A stretch of 64,000 bases of DNA, from positions 124,001 through 188,000 of the forward strand of contig CAVNZG010000977.1 of NCBI GenBank assembly GCA_963693315.1, written 5' to 3'. The translations under genes and the position numbers were made by a program. Shown here piece by piece: positions 40,971 to 55,402 of this stretch (its first letter is position 1; each line of letters starts with the position of its first letter). The DNA comes from Diogma glabrata (taxonomy: Eukaryota; Arthropoda; Insecta; Diptera; Cylindrotomidae). Below the pieces are notes generated by a model. That model did not search any database. It saw only the letters and a list, made by a program, of their open reading frames with translations, and had not been told where the DNA came from.

Positions 40971-41815
40971 TTAGTTTTGTTCGTCCCGAACAATATCAGC
41001 TATCGCATTGGTACTGTTACCTTGGTACGGTGCCAACCTTTGCAGATGTATCACTTTCATCTTGGTACGGGGTCCCTTTTGGATGCGGTAGATAACATCA
41101 TTAATTCGTTTGATTATTTTATATGGACCTTCCCAATCTGGCTGCAGCTTGGGTGATCTTCCCTTAGTTATCCTGGGGTTGTATAGCCATACCAATTCTC
41201 CTTCTTGAAAACCGCCACTATTGGCATTTATGTAGTACCTGGTTTTCATTTTGTCACTGGCAATCTTAATGTGGTCTCGAACCTGTTGATGGATTTTATT
41301 CATTTTCTCCCTTAGTTGTCCCACATAATCTGTTTTCGCAGATACCAGACCTCCAGGGAGGCCGAACTCGATGTCACTAAGAAGATGTAGTTCTCTCCCG
41401 AACATGATATTCGCTGGCGTTTCACATGTCGTATCATGCACTGCGATATCCAAATCCATATCTGCGATATCTAAATCTATATCTGCACATCCATACATTG
41501 ACTAATGTTTCAGCGACCGTAACTGCTTCCTGGTTCGGGATTGCATAAGCTTTCGGCCATTTTGTAAAGTAATCAATGACCACCATGATGTATTTGTTAC
41601 CTTTTGTAGTTTCCGGAAATGGCCCCGCGATGTCTATAGCAATTCTCTCCATTGGGGCGCCCACATTGTACTGTTGCATCTCCACTACCATTTTGTAAAG
41701 TAATCAATGACCACCACCATGATGTATTTGTTACCTTTTGTAGTTTCCGGAAATGGCCCCGCGATGTCTATAGCAATTCTCTTCATTGGGGCGCCCACAT
41801 TGTACTATTGCATCT
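40971..41815 (-). pseudogene. Integrase fragments of the nested-element family, deleted and partly duplicated
   Basis: The C-terminal 150 residues with WEGPYKIIKRIND and the end IVRDEQN are intact (40971-41440). The middle of the catalytic core, including the second Asp and the Glu, is replaced by a short CCATATCTGCGATATC-type repeat (41440-41490). The N-terminal core ([11 protein letters not shown]) is at 41500-41691, and a second partial copy of the same segment follows at 41690-41815. It cannot encode an active integrase. Confidence 0.8.
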
Positions 41816-42290
41816 CGGAGAGCCTCGAGTTTTAGTTTTTGGTCTTTGCTCGCTGCACAAGTATCGCATCGCCGACACCATTGCTCGCCGACACTATCGC
41901 ATCGCCGACACCATCGCCGACACCATTGCTCGGCGCCACTGCACCACTTGCTTGTTTGAGAGGTTCTTCAACTGGACTGGAACTACTCCTTCTTTTGCTG
42001 CTACTCGTGTTTTGCATTCCCGTCTGATGTGCCCTAACTGCCCACAATTCCAGCATCTTACTCTGCTAGATCTTCTTCGTTGATTTCGTTCAGGCTTATC
42101 TTCCAAACTTTTGACACGCATGATCACTTCATCAAGCACTGCTTTTAGTGGCTCTTCAGCAACTTCCATCTTACTTACTCTATCTGAGCCAAGCTATCTT
42201 TTTCCAGCTTCCATTTGCAGGGCCAATGCTAAGACTTCCGCAGGTAGTTTCTTCCCGCTTAGATACAGCTGATTTCTCATTTGTACATCT
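41816..42290 (-). pseudogene. Gag nucleocapsid fragment joined to integrase, with GCCGACACC repeats
   Basis: Several copies of GCCGACACCAT-like sequence (41865-41935) lie between integrase and gag remnants, so nearly all of pol is gone. The gag part contains the CWNCGQLGHIRREC knuckle (about 42010-42055) and the capsid end. At 42290 the sequence switches abruptly to LINE ORF1. Confidence 0.7.
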
Positions 42291-42522
42291 CGATAAATTA
42301 AAGGTTGTTGATGTAAAAGTTCTTAATATAAAGTCGCGTTCGCAACAAGATTCGTCACCATCTTACTCTTCTTTCAAGTTGGGTTTAAAAAATGAAAACT
42401 TTACAAGACTGACTGATTTATCATTGTGGCCACCAGGTGTTTTGGTAAAGGAATTTGAAATAAGAGCTAGAAGTCATGTAAATTTTCCAAGATTGCCTCT
42501 AACCAGTATAAAAAACAGATAA
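42291..42522 (+). pseudogene. LINE ORF1 C-terminal fragment
   Basis: The frame reads KLKVVDVKVLNIKSRSQQ and then SFKLGLKNENFTRLTDLSLW. This is typical of the C-terminal region of jockey/CR1-like LINE ORF1 proteins, which bind nucleic acid. It ends at a TAA whose last base starts the ORF2 ATG (TAATG, 42520-42524). The N-terminal part is missing where it joins gag sequence at 42290. Confidence 0.65.
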
Positions 42523-45402
42523 TGTCAACTGTTCCAATTGTACAAAATTTAACTCTTTATTTTCAAAATGTTAATGGAATGTCATCAAAAGCCAGTGAAT
42601 TTCAAAGATTTTTGTTATCGACTTGTTTGTCGGCGTATGTTTTACTGGAAACTTGGTTTCACCCATCTGTAATTAGTGCGTAATTCTTCTCATCTGATTA
42701 TATAGTATACCGTTGTGATAGAAACTCATTCAATAGTAATAAATCATCAGGAGGTGGCGTATTAATTGCTGTACATAAATCAATTAGCAGTGAATTAGTG
42801 GATACTAGTAATTACAACATTGAACTTTTATGTGTTAAATTGAATTTCAATTCGAAATTAATATTTGTATTTGGAATTTATGTTCCTCCATCGCTTCCGT
42901 TTGAAAAATATGTTCTCTATTGTAATTGCATCACCGAGATTACATGAAAATGTAATTTTAATGATAATGTTTTATTGCTTGATGATTTTAATCTATCGCA
43001 TGTAAGATGGATAAAAGATGATGTAGCTGAAAATGGAAGTTTGCTGCCCGTTAACGTTAAAACTACTATCGAGTCTCATTGTATTGACTCTATTTTAGCT
43101 TGTGATTTGGTTCAAATTAATAGTATAAGTAACTTTTATGATAGATTTTTATATTTGGTTTTTACAAATGATGTTAACTTGTGTATTGTCTTAGAATCAT
43201 TAACTCCGTTTGTTCGTAATGATCTTAATCATAAATCTTATGAAATTCAATTGGAAGTCGAAGGTTTTCAGGCTTATAATAAGAAAAATGATGATTTGTG
43301 TGTGTTTAATTTTAAAAAATGTGACAAAATTCAATTGAATCTGTTTTTGGCTAACATTGACTGGGATATACTTTTTGCGCACTCTGATTTAGATGGAAAA
43401 GTTGGTTCTTTTTATAACATTTTATATGAGGGTATTGAAAAATTTGTTCCTATCGTTGTTAATAAAAATAATAACTATCCTCCATGGTTTAACAGAAGTT
43501 TAATAAATTTGCGTAATCGTAAAAATAAAGCAAGTAAAAAATTTTTAAAATCGAAACTATCTGCGGATAAAAATGTTTTTCGTGAGCTTAAAGGTGAATT
43601 TGATAAAAAGCAACTTGATGCGTATAGGAATTACCTGTCAAATGTGGAATTTGAGATTAATACCAACCCTAAGAAACTATGGAAATTTGTTAACTCAAAA
43701 CGCAAAACCTCAGTTATTCCATCAAAAATGCGGTTTGACAGTGAAACTGCAAATAATACTAATGATATGTGTGAGTTATTTGCAAAGTATTTTCAAAACG
43801 TATATAAACCGGACAGTAACACATCCCAATTCAATTCTACTAGGAATTCCAATACTTTTCCAATTGTATCTGTACCAACAATTTCTTCGGCTCAAGTCGT
43901 TAATGTGATTATGTCTCTTAAAGAAGGTAGTGGTCCTGACGGCATTCCTGTAAGTTTTTTAAAAGATTATAGTCATCTTTTGTCTTACCCTTTATCTGTT
44001 TTATTTAATTTATCCCTTTCTTCTGAAATTTTTCCAACTAAATGAAAAATTTCAGATATTATACCAATTTTTAAGTCTGGATCCCGTTCAGATGTGACAA
44101 ATTATAGAGGAATCTCCATATTGTCTGCTATTCCAAAATTATTTGAAAGTATTGTAACTGATTATCTTTTTGATAAATGTAAAGAAATGATCTCCGTTCA
44201 TCAGCATGGGTTTTGCAAAGGCAAATCTACTTCTACAAACTTAATGGAGTTTACTGGTGCTGCAATAAAGGTTGCGGAATCAAAGGTTCAACTGGATGTC
44301 ATTTATACTGACTTTAGTAAAGCTTTTGATTATATAAACCATATTGTGATCCTTAACAGTCTACACCAGCAGCCAAATTCTGTAACTGTGAAGCGGTGAA
44401 GTGATAAAAATTTCTTCGTTTCTTTTCATTAAAAAACTTTTCACTTCACCGCTTCACAATTACAGAATTTGGCTGCAGTACGGCTTAGATGATAATTTTA
44501 TTGGGTGGATTCAATCTTACTTATCAAATAGAACCCAAACTGTTAAGATAAATGGGTTAAGGTCTACTAATATATCTGTGCACTCAGGTGTTCCTCAAGG
44601 GTCGCATATTGGACCGCTATTATTCATTTTATGTATTAATGATGTTGTCAATGTTTTTAAATTCTGCAAAGTTCTTATATATGCTGATGATATAAAATTG
44701 TACTATACTATCAAAACCCTGGATGATTGCATAAGTCTTCAAGATGATCTAAATAAGTTTCAGCTATGGTGTGAAACAAACATGCTTCAGCTAAATGTAA
44801 CTAAGTGTAAAGTGATGTCTTATCATAGAAACTATGCTCCTATATATTATCCCTACAAACTTTTAAATACTATTTTAATTAGAGTATCTGAAATTTGTGA
44901 TTTAGGAGTACACTTTGACTTTCAAATGTCATTCAATCTGCATATTGATAAAATAGTGGCCAAATCTTTATCCATGTTGGGTTTTCTTTTCAGGGTGGGT
45001 AGAGAATTTAAATGCCTAATCACATTACTGCGTATATATACATGCTATGTTAGATGTAACTTAGAATATGCTGTAACAGTATGGAGTTCTGTTCATATTA
45101 CAGATATTAAAAGAATTGAACGAGTCCAAAAAAAAAATTTTTTTTTCTATCTTGTTGGTAAATTCAGGTTGTTCAATTTTAACCACAATGTTGCAAATTG
45201 GGAAAACAGGAAAAATCTTCCACCTTATACTGTCCAGTGTGTCAATTTTAATTTGGAGTCATTGGAGTACCGGAGACATATTACTGGAGCCTTGATTGTT
45301 GCAGATCTCCTCGAAAACAGAGTGCAGTCCCCTTGTCTTTTGGAAGGACTCAATTTTATGTTCCTTCCAGAAATCTCAGAACTCGCTTATTCTTATCATT
45401 AA
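42522..45402 (+). pseudogene. LINE ORF2: endonuclease and reverse transcriptase, disabled
   Basis: The N-terminal APE-type endonuclease (IYFQNVNGMSSKASEFQRF, GGGVLIAVHKS) has stops near 42681 and 42945. Its DFN motif reads LLDDFNLSHV here but LLGDFNLSHV in the inverted copy. The RT follows: GSGPDGIPVSFLKDY, a stop at 44043, then NYRGISILSAIPKLFE, YTDFSKAFDYINH, GVPQGSHIGPLLF and the active site IYADDIKLYY. A 36-bp inverted repeat splits the RT near 44369-44476. The C-terminal region (LPPYTVQCVNFNLESLEYRR) ends at 45402. It belongs to the jockey/CR1 assemblage. Confidence 0.85.
44369..44476. repeat. 36-bp inverted repeat inside the LINE RT
   Basis: GCAGCCAAATTCTGTAAC... (44369-44404) and its complement (44441-44476) match with one mismatch around a 36-base loop. 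It shifts the RT frame, so two RT frames abut at 44399/44401. It is probably a local inverted duplication or a tiny insertion. Confidence 0.8.
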
Positions 45403-45836
45403 ACTTTCACCGTACTAATTATGGCTGTCAAGAGCCTACACAGTTGAAAAAGTAACTGCAATATTTAAAGCAAGTCTTGCAATAGGAGCTATGCGTTGCA
45501 GGTTATTATTAAATTGTAAAGTAAATGTTGCATTAAACCTAATTCCAATGCATTTCTATAAAGTTTAAAACAACTTTTGCATCATTATTTATTTCTATAG
45601 AACAGCTAGAAGTTTTAATGCACCTTGCTACAATTTAATACATTAATGAAATTTCAAAATTCACTAGAGTATTATCCCTTTTAGAAATATATAGTCAAAA
45701 TCGTTTCATGTATGTTTTAGTTATCGCTTCTCAGCTGAAAGTCTATAATAATAGTGGTTAAGGTGGTATGTATGTTTTAATTTTTACCGTTGTAATTTTT
45801 TTATTTTAATTTGATTAATTTAGGAGGTGCGTAATA
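45403..45836. other. LINE 3' flank up to the gap
   Basis: This AT-rich stretch is probably LINE 3' untranslated sequence. No other feature is recognised. Confidence 0.4.
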
Positions 45837-46036
45837 NNNNNNNNNNNNNNNNNNNNNNNNNNNNNNNNNNNNNNNNNNNNNNNNNNNNNNNNNNNNNNNN
45901 NNNNNNNNNNNNNNNNNNNNNNNNNNNNNNNNNNNNNNNNNNNNNNNNNNNNNNNNNNNNNNNNNNNNNNNNNNNNNNNNNNNNNNNNNNNNNNNNNNNN
46001 NNNNNNNNNNNNNNNNNNNNNNNNNNNNNNNNNNNN
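45837..46036. other. Assembly gap, 200 N
   Basis: Exactly 200 Ns separate the two arms of the composite inverted repeat. The size is likely a placeholder. Confidence 0.95.
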
Positions 46037-47375
46037 TACGCATCAAGTTGCTTTTTATCAAATTCACCTTTAAGCTCACGAAAAACATTTTTATCCGCAG
46101 ATAGTTTCGATTTTAAAAAATTTTTACTTGCTTTATTTTTACGATTACGCAAATTTATTAAACTTCTGTTAAACCATGGAGGATAGTTATTATTTTTATT
46201 AACAACGATAGGAACAAATTTTTCAATACCCTCATATAAAATGTTATAAAAAGAACCAACTTTTCCATCTAAATCAGAGTGCGCAAAAAGTATATCCCAG
46301 TCAATTTTAGCCAAAAACAGATTCAATTGAATTTTGTCACATTTTTTAAAATTAAACACACACAAATCATCATTTTTCTTATTATAAGCCTGAAAACATT
46401 CAACTTTCAATTGAATTTCATAAGATTTATGATTAAGATCATTACGAACAAACGGAGTTAATGATTATAAGACAATACACAAGTTAACATCATTTGTAAA
46501 AACCAAATCTAAAAATCTATCATAAAAGTTACTTATACTATTAATTTGAACCAAATCACAAGCTAAAATAGAGTCAATACAATGAGACTCGATAGTAGTT
46601 TTAACGTTAACGGGCAGCAAACTTCCATTTTCAGCTACATCATCTTTTATCCATCTTACATGCGATAGATTAAAATCACCAAGCAATAAAACATTATCAT
46701 TAAAATTACATTTTGATGTAATCTCGGTGATGCAATTACAATAGAGAACATATTTTTCAAACGGAAGCGATGGAGGAATATAAATTCCAAATACAAATAT
46801 TAATTTCGAATTGAAATTCAATTTAACACATACAAGTTCAATGTTGTAATTACTAGTATCCACTAATTCACTGCTAATTGATTTATGTACAGCAATTAAT
46901 ACGCCACCTCCTGATGATTTATTACTATTGAATGAGTTTCTATCACAACGGTATACTATATAATCAGATGAGAAGAATTCCGCACTAATTACAGATGGGT
47001 GAAACCAAGTTTCCAGTAAAACATACGCCGACAAACAAGTCGATAACAAAAATCTTTGAAATTCACTGGCTTTTGATGACATTCCATTAACATTTTGAAA
47101 ATAAATAGTTAAATTTTGTACAATTGGAACAGTTGGCATTATCTGTTTTTTATACTGGTTAGAGGCAATCTTGGAAAATTTACATGACTTCTAGCTCTTA
47201 TTTCAAATTCCTTTACCAAAACACCTGGTGGCCACAGTGATAAATCAGTCAGTCTTGTAAAGTCTTCATTTTTTAAACCCAACTTGAAAGAAGAGTAAGA
47301 TGGTGACGAATCTTGTTGCGAACGCGACTTTATATTAAGAACTTTTACATCAACAACCTTTAATTTATCGAGATG
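46037..47375 (-). pseudogene. Inverted copy of the LINE: ORF1 end and endonuclease part of ORF2
   Basis: This is the reverse complement of about 42290-43625. The endonuclease frame is open for 224 codons from 47139 to 46465 because the stops of the left copy are absent (GCGGAATTC here, GCGTAATTC on the left). It also carries the GDFN motif. The frame then breaks at TAA near 46465, and a second open stretch follows toward the gap. The copies therefore differ by real substitutions. RT sequence is missing or lies within the gap. Confidence 0.8.
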
Positions 47376-48239
47376 TACAAATGAGAAATCAGCTGTATCT
47401 AAGCGGGAAGAAACAACCTGCGGAAGTCTTAGCATTGGCCCTGCAAATGGAAGCTGGAAAAAGAGCGCTTGGCTCAGGTAGAGTAAGTAAGATGGAAGTT
47501 GCTGAAGAGCCACTAAAAGCAGTGCGTGATGAAGTAATCATGCGTGTCAAAAGTTTGGAAGATAAGCCTGAACGAAATCAACGAAGAAGATCTAGCAGAG
47601 TAAGATGCCGGAATTGTGGGCAGTTAGGGCACATCAGACGGGAATGCAAAACACGAGTAGCAGCAAAAGAAGGAGTAGTTCCAGTCCAGTTGAAGAACCT
47701 CTCAAACAAGCAAGTGGTGCAGTGGCGCCGAGCAATGGTGTCGGCGATGGTGTCGGCGATGCGATAGTGTCGGCGAGCAATGGTGTCGGCGATGCGATAC
47801 TTGTGCAGCGAGCAAAGGACCAAAAACTAGAACTCGAGGCTCTCCGAGATGCAACAGTACAATGTGGGCGCCCCAATGGAGAGAATTGCTATAGACATCG
47901 CGGGGCCATTTCCGGAAACTACAAAAGGTAACAAATACATCATGGTGGTGGTCATTGATTACTTTACAAAATGGTAGTGGAGATGCAACAGTACAATGTG
48001 GGCGCCCCAATGGAGAGAATTGCTATAGACATCGCGGGGCCATTTCCGAAAACTACAAAAGGTAACAAATACATCATGGTGGTCATTGATTACTTTACAA
48101 AATGGCCGAAAGCTTATGCAATCCCAAACCAGGAAGCAGTTACGGTCGCTGAAACATTAGTCAATGAATGGATGTGCAGATATAGATTAAGATATCGCAG
48201 ATATGGATTTGGATATCGCAGTGCACGATACGACATGTA
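47376..48239 (+). pseudogene. Inverted copy of gag and integrase fragments
   Basis: This mirrors 41440-42290: gag with CRNCGQLGHIRREC (the second residue differs from the left copy), the GTCGGCGATG repeats, a partial integrase core given twice ([12 protein letters not shown]), and a terminal ATATCGCAGATATGG repeat. The C-terminal integrase part and the full LTR seen in the left arm are absent here. Confidence 0.75.
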
Positions 48240-48318
48240 CCCAGGCTCAAGTACCACCGATTATTCCTTATACTTGCGAATATTTATAAACACTTTTAGA
48301 TGGACGAAGTTTATTACA
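48240..48318 (-). repeat. Truncated LTR fragment closing the composite element
   Basis: A block from the middle of the LTR (TACCCAGGCTCAAGTACC...) is fused to its last 19 or so bases (GGACGAAGTTTATTACA). It has the same orientation as the LTR at 40380, although the adjacent internal sequence is inverted. Confidence 0.75.
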
Positions 48319-51354
<3,036 letters not shown>

Positions 51355-51474
51355 TTTTTTTTTTGTTTTTCCGTCTCCGCTTATCATTCATAGTCGTTTG
51401 GCACCAAAATTTTTCCGAAATTCCGAGATGAAGCCCATTGCATTAGGTAGATTTTTATATGAAATCTACCTAAA

Positions 51475-51885
51475 ACGCAAGCATAATTTTTGCGGTACAA
51501 TTTTAAAATATTTGCTGCATCAAAAGTGTGTCAATATGTATATCGTAGGATAGGTCTTGAGTAGTAGATGTGCCGAAAAATATTTGTTTTTGAATTTTGA
51601 CAATTTTTTCAGGAAAAATGGCAAAAAAGTGATAATTGTGTTTTTTGAGTTTTTTGTTCGGTTATTTTGTTTTTTTCTAAAAGTTATTTGTTTCACAATT
51701 CAAAATCTATATCTTTCTATATATATATATATACGCAAGCATAATTTTTGCGGTACAATTTTAAAATAATTGCTCCATCAAACGTGTGGCAATATGTATA
51801 TTGTAGGAAAGGTCTTGAGTAGTGTGTCGAAAAAACTTTTTCTTGAATTTGGACGATTTTTTCAGTAAAAATGGCAAACATTTGA
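51475..51885. repeat. Pair of diverged direct repeats, about 155 bp
   Basis: 51475-51630 and 51733-51885 both begin ACGCAAGCATAATTTTTGCGG and continue alike through GGTCTTGAGTAGT and TTTTTTCAG, with roughly one difference per ten bases. No coding frame is supported. Confidence 0.7.
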
Positions 51886-52081
51886 TCCTTCACATCCACT
51901 TTCCAAAAAACCTTGTAACCAATCAGAAAACAATACAAACAATACAAATTTTCAAACAGAACGACCTAATTTAAATACAAATATTATATCAAAATCAGAC
52001 TCCAATATAAACTACGAAGGCCCGATAGCACCATCCAACTTAAACTTTTAAAAAATACTAAACTAAATTAAAATCTTAGAC

Positions 52082-52261
52082 GACAGGGATAAAGCAAAGA
52101 TCAACAATATTTTACACAAATTAGTATTAGGTGATAAAAAACCTACACAGTTGGTAGCTGAATTCCGAATCAACAGTGCTGATACGAACGATGGCATTAT
52201 CAAACAACTTTGGATGGCACGTCTTCCTGAAAGCATCCAACTTGTTTTATCGTCTTTGTAA
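52082..52261 (+). pseudogene. Ty3/gypsy-type gag fragment
   Basis: The frame reads KINNILHKLVLGDKKPTQLV, then NDGIIKQLWMARLPESIQLV before a stop. It matches the conserved capsid region of insect Ty3/gypsy Gags, where LGDRKPSQLL precedes LRTLWLQRLP. No other part of this element is recognisable nearby. It is not related to the Gags of A, B or the nested element. Confidence 0.6.
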
Positions 52262-53423
<1,162 letters not shown>

Positions 53424-53678
53424 GGGCTGAGCTTCAGGCTACTGTGGGGGTCACAGGTGGCGGATAGTGAACGGCCTACATACTGATATGTTGTATGTAG
53501 GTGAGCTGCGAATACGCGAATAAGCAGTCCCCGACCAAGAGCGCAACAAAAATCCACGAGCGTCTGTCCCACAGTGGGCGGCTCACTGGTCTGTCTTCAT
53601 GTTAGAAGCGGCTGGTTATTTCCACCTGGCAGTAGGTATAAAATGCTAAGAGAAGAAAAACTCCGAAAATAAAACAAC

Positions 53679-55402
53679 ATGGAGGGTGATTTAGGATCAA
53701 GACTTACGGTGCAGGGATTAGGTACCCCAGTGCCGGCGACTGCAGTGAGTGAGCAAGCAGGCTCCCAGTCGTCGATATCCAGCGACTGCAATGATACAGT
53801 GGTGGTAAACTTGGCCACTGTATCAGCTAGTACTACAAGTGACAAGAAGAATCCAGAGCAGGCATCTGCCAAGAGCAATAAGATGGTAAGGTCACCAACT
53901 AAAATGAGCGTTAGCTTGAGCGACAGTCCATGCACTCCCGCTGGATTGCAAGCCAATAACAATAAAATGGTGCCAAATATGCCTTCTGCACCATCTGCAA
54001 CGAGAAGCGCACCCCAAAACGTTACCGAGCACCCGGATCTAGGTACAACGGAAAAAAAGAACGTCAGTGGATCACCATCAAATATCACGACGAAGGCAGT
54101 TATACCAAAACAATCAGCGACCAGCCAGGTAATACCAGTAGGAGGTACACAAAGTGTCTGCAGCAATGGCATAGACACCTTATTGATGGTTAGCTGTAAA
54201 CTTAAACAGCTGCAAAAAGTTATGTCGAACACACGATCTATTAACCTTAAGTTTAGGAACCTGGTTAATGAAATTGAAGATTTGCACAAATCTGCTGTGA
54301 ATGACCTCACTGTTGTCCAAAGCGTCAGGCCACAGGTGAACAAAGTGTGCCAAACTTCACCGACCTTGAAACCAAGCGTCGATGAAAAATCAAAAAGACG
54401 ACGAAGTGGAAATGATGAGGACATGGCAGCACAACTGCCCTTGCCGAAAAAAAGTAAAACGGCTAGAAAGGTCTTAAAAGAACCAAGATCAAGATCCGAG
54501 CAGAGCGTGATCAAGCCAACAGAACAGCAGGCCGAGCCCCCGAACCAAAACGTGCTCCCTGTGGAAACATCCGAAACCGAGTGGCAACACGTGAGAAGAC
54601 GTAAAAGGAGGAGAAAAAAACGCGTCCTGTTGAGCCTACGCGAAACGAACCACGCAAACCTACGAAAAGAGCACCACGGTCGGATGCTTTAATAATATCT
54701 AGGTCCGGTGAAAAAAGTTATGCGCAAATGCTCAAAGAAATGAAAGAGAACCCGGAACTAAAAGAGCTCGGGGATTGTGTCACCAAGATTAGGAAGACAG
54801 CTAAAGGCGAGCTGCTTCTTGAACTTAAAAAGGGCGAACACAATCAAAAGCTTAAAGAGCACGCAGAGCTAGCACTCAGAGACTCGGCGAGTGTTAGGTC
54901 GGTGTGCCAAGAAACTATTATAGAGTGTCGCGACTTAGACGAGATAACAACGAGAGAAGATATTTGCATTGCAATCCAGGCACAATTTCCTACAATTGGG
55001 TCTGTCCAAACAAATGCAATCAAATCGTTAAGGACATTACAAGACGGGACTCAGACGGCACTAATCAGCCTCCCTGAACGATCAGCGCATGCGCTCGTTG
55101 CGTCTGGACACATCCGAATAGGATGGGTAAGATGCAGACTGCGCGATCGAATCACTCCAACACGCTGTTTCAGATGCCTTGATTACAGTCATGTAGCAAG
55201 GCAATGTAAAAGTGATGTGGATCGAACGGGGATATGTTTTAGATGCGGAGGAACAGGACATAAATCAAAAGGATGCAAAGAGCCCCCAAAATGTGCTCTT
55301 TGCCTGCCGGGAACCACAGGGACTAATGGGCATTCTACAGGAGGCAGTAGATGTCCAGCCTACAAAAGAGCGCTAAAGCCGACTTCTGCCCGTCATGGTT
55401 AA
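53679..55402 (+). CDS. R1-clade LINE ORF1 (RNA-binding, zinc knuckles), one frame break
   Basis: The first 310 or so residues are low-complexity and basic. The reading frame changes by -1 at an A7 tract (54615-54622) and then runs through SYAQMLKEMKEN to the stop at 55402. The first frame continues to a chance stop at 54692. C-terminal knuckles are CFRCLDYSHVARQC, CFRCGGTGHKSKGC and a longer CALCLPGTTGTNGH...C, a triple set typical of R1/TRAS/SART ORF1. The protein should bind element RNA. The A7 break is either a one-base indel or, less likely, a programmed shift. The stop overlaps the ORF2 start by eight bases (ATGGTTAA). Confidence 0.82.

Larger units (their letters stand above)
40380..48318. 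mobile_element. Composite non-autonomous LTR element carrying an inverted LINE duplication
   Basis: The left boundary is an LTR of the 6640-12915 family in minus orientation, starting TGTAACGACTC at 40380. The right boundary is the end of the same LTR in the same orientation, finishing TTTATTACA at 48318. ATAT flanks both (40376-40379 and 48319-48322), although this lies in a TA repeat. Inside, 40960-43625 and 46037-48230 are broken inverted copies: integrase and gag fragments joined to a jockey/CR1-like LINE. The centre holds the rest of the LINE and a 200-N gap. Matching LTR ends and duplication suggest the whole block moved as one unit, though an assembly error at the gap cannot be excluded. 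Confidence 0.6.

Noticed and set aside
53597..54514. 305-codon minus-strand frame opposite LINE ORF1
   Set aside because: Antisense shadow of the LINE ORF1; no domain.
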